Shown piece by piece: positions 57,756 to 64,000 of a stretch of DNA of 64,000 nt (positions are counted from its first letter, which is position 1; every line of letters begins with the position of its first letter). Location: the NCBI GenBank assembly GCA_023374045.1, contig CM041782.1, positions 186,638,925 to 186,702,924 of the forward strand. Direction: 5' to 3'. A model generated the notes under the pieces. It was not told the origin of the DNA, did not search any database, and was given only the letters and a program-made list of their open reading frames with translations. The stretch comes from Limonium bicolor. Its lineage: Eukaryota; Streptophyta; Magnoliopsida; Caryophyllales; Plumbaginaceae. The position numbers and the translations under genes are program-made.

Positions 57756-60700
57756 TGTAACACCCCAACTACCACCGTACACATAACATTAAACTGCAGC
57801 GGAAAATTCAACTCATCACATTACTTAATTCAATGGTGTTACACGCCGTTAACCACCCACGTGGCTAACAAGGCTAATACATAAACATTGTACCGGTCTG
57901 ATGGGCTAAATTCCCGAGCGACACAATACTTTCCCCTTCCATTAACAACAACAACAACATACACCTTTCAACTATACCGAGTGTTTTTAAACTGATGCCG
58001 ACAACAATATCGGTCTTACTACACCTACTGTATATATCAAAATGAATACCCATGTACAATGACTACCCCGTCCTACTCTCGAACGGCTTCCAGCTCTCTG
58101 TACCTGAAATAGGAAAAGAAGAGAAAGGGTGGCCCCCAAGGGGCTCAGCACCTTTGCTGGTATGGTAATCCCGCAGCCCACATGCTACCGGGCCACGCAC
58201 AACTAATTGTCGTCTTAGCATGCGGTTGATTATTTTTAAATCATGCATGCAACTGTAAACACACAACACATAATCATTCCGCCCCAACGGGCTCAACAAC
58301 GCATAACATATCCTTACTTAATAAGTCACTCATGGTATTCATTATCCCTAGAGTGTTCCTCCTCTAATGGAGCTACTTCCTTAATAGACGACACTTACCC
58401 TTAAATCGGGTTATCCTTAAACGCCTCTTTTCTCAAACTGGGATTCATCTCCATGATCCACACACTCCATATCCTACAACATATCTCATTCCTCACATAA
58501 CAAAACCTTTCTTGATTCGGCGTACACATAACAACATCGCATTCATTTTAAACACCTAACGTATACATATCATAGCATAGCAGGGGAAATTGCTTAGCAC
58601 AATAACAACACAAACACCATAAGATCGGTTCACACAAGGAACCTTCCACCATAGTTAGTATATATAGTGAGCCTAGAGATTATTGCCAATCTCATGCTAA
58701 GCTCGTTACCAACCTCGTTACCGTCCAGTTATATCGAACGGTTAACTTAAACCCAAGGTGTGTCGGATATAGTAATCCCAAGCACACCGAAATAACATTC
58801 GTATGCCCCTGTGGCCCGACGTGAGTCAGTAATTAGCTTTGGATAAGCTAAGGGAAGGTAGAAACCAAATTGGAATACAACCTATACATACACCAAGAGA
58901 GCCGAACCGGATATGACATCGACTCCCGTCCATCACACGCGTGGCCGGAACAACCGGACTCCTCACCCCCCATTAGTACATATACACTTATAAATAAGTA
59001 GTTAGAGATCCATTATGGAGCCTAACACATCCACACACCATACGGTATCATAACCGAGTTAAGCACACAAGGGAGATTCACACACTTGCATACAACAACA
59101 ATCCAACTAACTCACACATAGCCGTGGTTAGCACGTTCCCAAGGTTTGGGCCGTCAACTCCGAATACCGATCACTCATGTGTTCCTAGATTTGGTTAGCT
59201 AAGGTTTAACACATATTTGAGGTTAAATGGTATCGGAGGCCAAATTCGCCACATAAATGAATTACTATAAACTCATTACATGTTTTAATCTTACAAGGTG
59301 GCAAACACTCAGAAAAACATATTGGCATACAAGCCGGTGTAATCTGGTAGGACACAGGTTGCAAGAAAACCATACCTTTCACCACGGTCCACTATTTTGT
59401 GTCCTCCTAGGTTCCTCGAACAAATCCTGTACAACTGGTAACATCACAATTACTGTCGTTAACATCGGGGTGACATGATTGTTTAATATCTAATGCCCAT
59501 AGTTAACCCCATCATCCTGTTGTACTTAATTTATTTATGTGATCTTAAGTTCACAACTTACACATTCACTCTCACACTTGTTTATACTTCCAATGGCCTT
59601 TAAAAGTCACCAAACAAGGCCTAAACATCATCTAAAACCATTACCATTCAATCCCCCATCATTAGGAGCCTTAAACAAATTTTTTTCTTCATTTCTGGTC
59701 TAGACCGCCCCTCTGGGGCGGTCCCAGGGGCGGTCCACAACAGATGCTACACGTTTCTTTTTTTTTTTCACTTCTCTGCACTGGACCTCCCCACAGGGGC
59801 GGTCCGTAGGGGCGGTCCACTGCAGAACCAATTTTCTAATGTGCTTTTCTCCTCTTTCTGAACTCCAAATTCATCCCAATTTTTTCCTATGCTTTACACA
59901 TTTTCTCCCACATGTTTTAACATCTTTTGGGCACACTTAAACCCTCTCGAAACATCCCAGAATTCCTTAAACTTTTACTCAACTTTTACTAAGTCCTTAA
60001 CACTTAGAACATTTTTTTTCTTACACTTGTAACTTGTATTCTTGCCTAAAACTTCACCTAACCAAAGTACTACCTCACTACCTTATAACCACCCTTTTAA
60101 ACATCATTTGCACTACACTCATCCCCTTTACACACACTCCTCAAGTCTTTCCCACAAGTTCATAATTAAACCTTCACAAGGCATTACACTTCCATTGTTC
60201 ACCAAACTTTGCACAAGACTTTACGACACCTCCACCATCACCTTGGTGTATCAAGAAATCATCCATTAGTTCCCTAAATCTCCAAGACTATGCCTAAGGC
60301 ATCTTAACACCTAAGAACCTTAATTCACTTTCTTTCACCATCTTAACACTTAAAAATTCCTAGTACCTTCTAGGTCATAAAATCTCATTACAACACATAA
60401 ACTCTTTTGTTTATCAACTAAATTTCGCCATAGCTTCTCTTGTATCACCTTACACCAAAACACATTGTTTTTAACCTTTAGACAATCAAGAACATTCAAT
60501 CTCTTAATACACACTCTTATACACAAACATATGGTTTTTTTTTTCATCCTTTAACCATCAAACACATTCACCTTCACAAGAAATGTTCTTTACAAAACTA
60601 AACCTTTAAACTACACTACATCACAATATAGTGCATAAACTTAAATTGCTTGGCACTTAGGCCCTTAAATAACATGGCTCTTAGGCCCTTAAATTGCATT

Positions 60701-62341
60701 AAACTTAAACACTGAATTTCCCACATAAGTAATGCCTTTGACCTGCAAATACACCCAACAATACATATGCCCTTAATAAACTCCTTGAGAGCATTTCTCT
60801 AGGTCATTCACCATTGGCTCCTTAGGTATTTTATTAAGCAAATCAAGCTCATTTTCCTAAGGCATTTAAACTACATTGAGATAGTTTGTTTACCTCTTTT
60901 TCCTCACAAACTTCTTTCTTGTTTCCTTGTAAAACCGGTAGGATGTTTGGTTGTTTGTCAACTTCTAAACAATGTACACATAATAGAATGAGTATCCAAG
61001 CATTATGCTTCATCTCATGGTAAACCCTAGTTACATATATTGTTTTAACACATTAAGGTAATTGTTTTACCTTTGAATGGAAAGAGAGCTTGAATGAATA
61101 TCAAGAGAGGACTCCTCCTAGCCCTTGGAAGATTCAAATGAAGCTAAAACAAGACAAGAGAAGACACCATTACAAGGTGCATTTTCGGTCAACACCAAAA
61201 ATGAAGGAAATGGAGTTTTCTTTGGTTTTTCCTTACCTTGAAGCAAAGGTGATCAACAAGGCATAAAATATAAGCTCAAACTCCTTCCATGGAAGTTCTC
61301 CTTGGCACCGAAATGGTGGTTTTGATGATTTGAAAAGACAATGTTGTAGAGCTGCTCCAACTAAGAGAACGGTAGTCTCGGAATTAAATTCGGAGCTTGG
61401 AGCCATGAGTTACAAGCACTCAAAGATGAAGAATGGAGGTGGGCTGTAGCAAAACGAGATGGAGAAGGGAGGAGGAAGATAGGTGACGATGGGAGCAAGG
61501 AGAAATGAAGGAAAAGTGAGGAGAGAGGTAAGATTTGGAGATATTTATGTTAAAGCAAAAGTAACCTTTTACTTACTTTTTCTTTCTTTCTTTAACTAAC
61601 TAGCAAGGGTGGTGACTCACCACTTATAAAATCGGCCCCCCATATACTTAGAAGGGTATAATAGTCTTTGTTGACCAATTTAATTACTTATAACAACATA
61701 TGTTACAAACTAGCTTATAAAAGTTACTATTCATAAAAACAAGGCACATAGAAGTGAAATTTTTGATTTCCCATTGATATAGACTTCCAAATGTGATACT
61801 ATATAGTACACATGTTAATTAAAGAGTAATGATGGACATCTAGCCATTCAAAACTCATTTACAAGACAATTTTCCAAAAACGTGCTTTAAGACTCCTTAA
61901 AGCATTTTTGTGTTTTAACTTGTTTTCAAGCTTGGTTTTCTTTGGTAATTGATTTAATATGCTCATTAACATATTTATAAGGTATAGGTATGACCATTAG
62001 GTCTTATACAAATTTATCCCAAGCTTAGAGCACATTTTTGCTCATATTGACTTTAAGGTATTTATTTGTGTTTTGTTTGGTTTCATCGTCTACCAAAGTT
62101 TCCTAAGGACTTAATTAGCCTTATTAAATCATAATTGAATATTATTAAGTCTTGGTAGGCTCTTTGGGTCCTAACCAAGTTCGCTCATAGCTTAGAGCAT
62201 GTTTTTGCTCAAACTGTGTCTTAGTGCTTTATTGTATTTTACTATGGTTTAAATTGTTCACTGATGTTTCTAAGGCACTTTTTAGCCTTTACATACCATA
62301 GTTTAAATGTTTAACAACATATCAAGGTTTGGGGTATTTCA
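57756..62341 (-). mobile_element. LARD-minus 5' LTR (4,586 bp)
   Basis: Nearly identical to 48295-52849, with small indels. Carries the fuller palindrome cluster at 59698-59820 and an intact terminal hairpin near 57845-57875 in which one pair is G-T (wobble) instead of G-C. Confidence 0.9.
59698..59820. repeat. GGGGCGGTCC palindrome cluster, LARD-minus 5' LTR
   Basis: Four GGGGCGGTCC copies with one or two GGACCGCCCC-type partners in two groups about 85 bp apart. Longer than the same cluster in the other LTR of this element. Confidence 0.85.
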
Positions 62342-62346
62342 ATAAA

Positions 62347-62592
62347 AGTCAATATAAAATCATAGAAACCTTAGAGCTTCTTAAGCCTTCCTAGGGTTGA
62401 CTGTTTGAGAATGGTCAAACCAGCCCAGGTAACCTATACCAATAAAAAGGCTATGGAAAACTGAGAATATTGATAATAAGAACGTTAAATACAGATCATC
62501 CTAGCCAAAGTTATGATATAATGAAGTTTAGAGCCAAAATTTTGAAAAAAGCTGACGTGTCCAAGTCCTGCTGACTCATCAACGCGCCTCGG
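62347..62592 (+). mobile_element. LTR B fragment, right arm, second part
   Basis: Continues 48294: together the two pieces make 451 bp, equal to the left-arm copy. Ends at GCGCCTCGG, fused to integrase sequence. Confidence 0.82.
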
Positions 62593-62808
62593 CTTTGATA
62601 TTCATGCTGCTGGTGAGAGGAGGAAGTTTCAGCTCTTAGAGCTAGAAGAGCTTAGGGATCAAGCTTATGATAGTGCAAAACTCTACAAAGAGCGTACCAA
62701 GAAGCTCCATGATCAGATGATTCAGAGAAAGGGACTTCAAAGTTGGAGATTGGGTGTTGCTCTACAATTCTAGATTGAAGCTTTTCCCTGGGAAGCTTAA
62801 GTCCCATT
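62593..62808 (+). pseudogene. Integrase C-terminal fragment, right arm
   Basis: Same integrase piece as 45872-46180 but forward and about 95 bp shorter. Reads [30 protein letters not shown], then a frameshift after QMIQRK. Ends at CCCATTG, where it joins RNase H sequence; ATTG is shared by both partners, pointing to microhomology-mediated joining. Confidence 0.8.
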
Positions 62809-62909
62809 GAATGTCGTGGCTGACCATCTTTCTCGGTTGGTAGTTCCTGATGATGGTGTACCGATTAATGAATTTTTCCCTAATGAGACTGTTTTTGTTT
62901 TGCATAAGG
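62809..62909 (+). pseudogene. Second copy of the RNase H tail
   Basis: [16 protein letters not shown] and EFFPNETVFVLHK, matching 45747-45848 at all but about four bases. It is in direct orientation, so the whole inverted structure plus LARD-minus is bracketed by this 100-bp direct repeat. Confidence 0.85.
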
Positions 62910-63191
62910 TGCTTAGACAGTATGCTCGGTTTGTCTTGTGGGTGGTGAAGATCAATTACACCGTGTTTCTGTTGTCGAGGGTGGTGAGGTTTCTCTGCAG
63001 AAGGCACTTGGCATGTTGCAGAATGATAGCCATGCATATGTAGCTGCTCTGTTTCACGCATCATGGTGCCCTTTCTCCAAGGCTCTAAGGCCAAGCTTTT
63101 CAGCCTTAGCTTCTTTGTATCCATCCATTATCCATTTAGCTATTGAAGAGTCATCTGTCAGACCGAGCATACTGTCTAAGCACGGTGTCCA
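62910..63191 (+). pseudogene. Exon fragment of a 5'-adenylylsulfate reductase-like (APRL) protein
   Basis: One frame (in the phase of the GTG at 62938) reads about 88 residues of an APRL thioredoxin-like domain: VSVVEGGEVSLQKALGML, ALFHASWCPFSKALRPSF, SLYPSIIHLAIEESS and ILSKHGVH. The CPFS in place of a CxxC active site is as known for plant APRL proteins, which are secretory-pathway thioredoxin-fold proteins of unclear role. The 5' end may be an acceptor (TTAGACAG, 62912-62919); the 3' end is cut at GTCCA by an LTR. No start, signal peptide or further exons are visible, so it is a dead gene or a captured exon. The family call is from memory of the motif pattern. Confidence 0.75.
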
Positions 63192-63430
63192 TGTAAAATA
63201 CCCCGAGTAATTACCACTTTAAAGAATTACCATGAAAACATTAGGGAAATAGATCCAAACGGATACTTATACCACATGTACATATCGGGACGTGAATAAA
63301 TACCACTAGTGTGTCCCAATGAATTGTATGAACACCCCATATACCCTAGACAAATTATAACGTAAATGTAAACCCATATATATATATATATACGAATGCG
63401 CACTTCTAAACCGAAAAGCGTAAATATAGT

Positions 63431-63435
<5 letters not shown>

Positions 63436-63495
<60 letters not shown>
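63436..63495. repeat. (TA)n microsatellite
   Basis: About 29 TA units; shorter TA runs lie at 63376-63391 and 63612-63638. ORFs reading IYIYIY across it are artefacts. Confidence 0.95.
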
Positions 63496-63500
<5 letters not shown>

Positions 63501-63684
63501 TATATAAATACAACCGGTGTTACGAACATAAATCACAAACGTTATTTATATAAGTGACCACGGGGCCAAATGAAATAGTCGCGTATATAACTAATAACGC
63601 GACTTAATATATCTACATATATACATATATATATGTATACCAAAAATAGGCACGTATTTATGCAAAAAAGAGTGAAAGAGCAAT

Positions 63685-63758
63685 GTGCTCTGGCCGGGAT
63701 TCAAACCCGGTACCTTTAGTATCTCTAGTGAACGCCTTAACCGGTTGAGCTGTGCTCG
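63685..63758 (-). other. tRNA-like segment with pol III box A and box B
   Basis: Minus strand: CAGCTCAACCGG (box A-like, D arm), a 25-30 nt middle, and a T arm CCGGG-TTTGAAT-CCCGG (box B-like; TTTGAAT for TTCGAAT). The ends do not pair as an acceptor stem, so it is not a functional tRNA. It may be a SINE head or a tRNA-derived part of LTR G. Confidence 0.5.
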
Positions 63759-64000
63759 TATTCAGAACACCGACACCTCTAGACATAAGAAGCTACTAAG
63801 TGACTACAAGAAGAAAAAGAAAACATTACAGCACAACGATGTTTCCTCTTGCGTGATGAGTGCACGCCCTCAACAATCAAACTGCATCAATCCCTGGTTT
63901 CTTTTTTTATCAACCCCTCATGTGCCCCGCATCCTTTCCTGCACTGTTGCGGTTGATTGGTAGTTTCAACAACACAAAAAAATTACTCCCTCAGACAGAC

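Larger units (their letters stand above)
48295..62341 (-). mobile_element. LARD-minus: second complete non-autonomous LTR retrotransposon
   Basis: 14,047 bp on the minus strand, TSD ATAAA at 48290-48294 and 62342-62346. LTRs are 48295-52849 (4,555 bp; the 3' LTR of the element) and 57756-62341 (4,586 bp; the 5' LTR). Primer site TGGTATCAGAGC lies on the minus strand at 57739-57750 and the polypurine tract at 52850-52867. The body is 4,906 bp against 4,905 bp in LARD-plus, though sequence divergence is obvious throughout, so this is a different subfamily with a conserved layout. No coding sequence. It splits the right palindrome arm and is younger than it. Confidence 0.92.
63192..64000 (+). 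mobile_element. LTR G, start of another LTR element (runs off the window)
   Basis: Starts TGTAAAATACCCCGAG right after GTCCA (63187-63191, presumptive TSD), inserted into the APRL exon. Contains a long (TA)n run and a tRNA-like segment. No ORF I can support; the remaining 63760-64000 holds nothing recognised. That this is an LTR rests on its start and the abrupt break in the exon. Confidence 0.55.

Noticed and set aside
63685..63758. Functional tRNA gene
   Set aside because: The ends cannot form an acceptor stem and the T loop deviates (TTTGAAT); only internal promoter-like boxes remain.

Overview
This is a gene-poor, repeat-dense stretch of nuclear DNA from a plant, most likely a eudicot with a large genome. 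The evidence is Athila-type gag-pol, LTR retrotransposons with LTRs of 4-6 kb, many 5-bp target-site duplications (TSDs) that I could match exactly, a CACTA-like transposon end, a foldback element and fragments of plant genes. I see no intact host gene, rRNA or CRISPR array, and no functional tRNA gene.

Left part (1-28290) is a Russian-doll nest. A degenerate AT-rich satellite (1-735) is followed by a truncated minus-strand long LTR called A' (779-4107). A CACTA-like end begins inside it at 4108. In that sits a giant solo LTR called B (4441-28285, TSD AGAGT), about 5.6 kb once its guests are removed. B holds a 4,451-bp solo LTR called A (6747-11197, TSD AAAAT) and a complete non-autonomous element called LARD-plus (11486-25249, TSD ATAGC). 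LARD-plus has LTRs of 4,424 and 4,435 bp, an initiator-Met-type primer site, a polypurine tract and a 4,905-bp body without coding capacity.

Middle part (28286-39486): the CACTA-like remnant continues, with a possible two-exon gene fragment on the minus strand, a foldback palindrome (29258-30228), the 3' half of a long LTR (C), the 5' part of an oppositely oriented long LTR (E), an Athila-like solo LTR (D, 34171-35601, TSD ATGTT), and a second, minus-strand B copy.

Right part (39171-63191) is a rearranged palindrome. An Athila-like element (5' LTR 39487-40979, primer site 40983-41000, broken gag-pol 41472-45871) runs into a large inverted repeat centred at 47360. Each arm carries an integrase fragment, the first 451 bp of B, and a segment with a probable host promoter and first exon. 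The right arm was later split by a second LARD (LARD-minus, 48295-62341, TSD ATAAA), whose body is 4,906 bp. Outside the right arm lie a second copy of the RNase H tail and an exon of a 5'-adenylylsulfate reductase-like gene, cut by the LTR of another element (63192-64000).

The most unusual signals are structural elements shared by the long-LTR families: palindrome clusters at the same LTR position but with a different sequence in each family, a primer-site hairpin that mimics the tRNA 3' end, a hairpin near the LTR end with base-pair-preserving changes, and a doubled hairpin-plus-polypurine-tract module. Letters A, A', B, C, D, E, F and G are my own labels.
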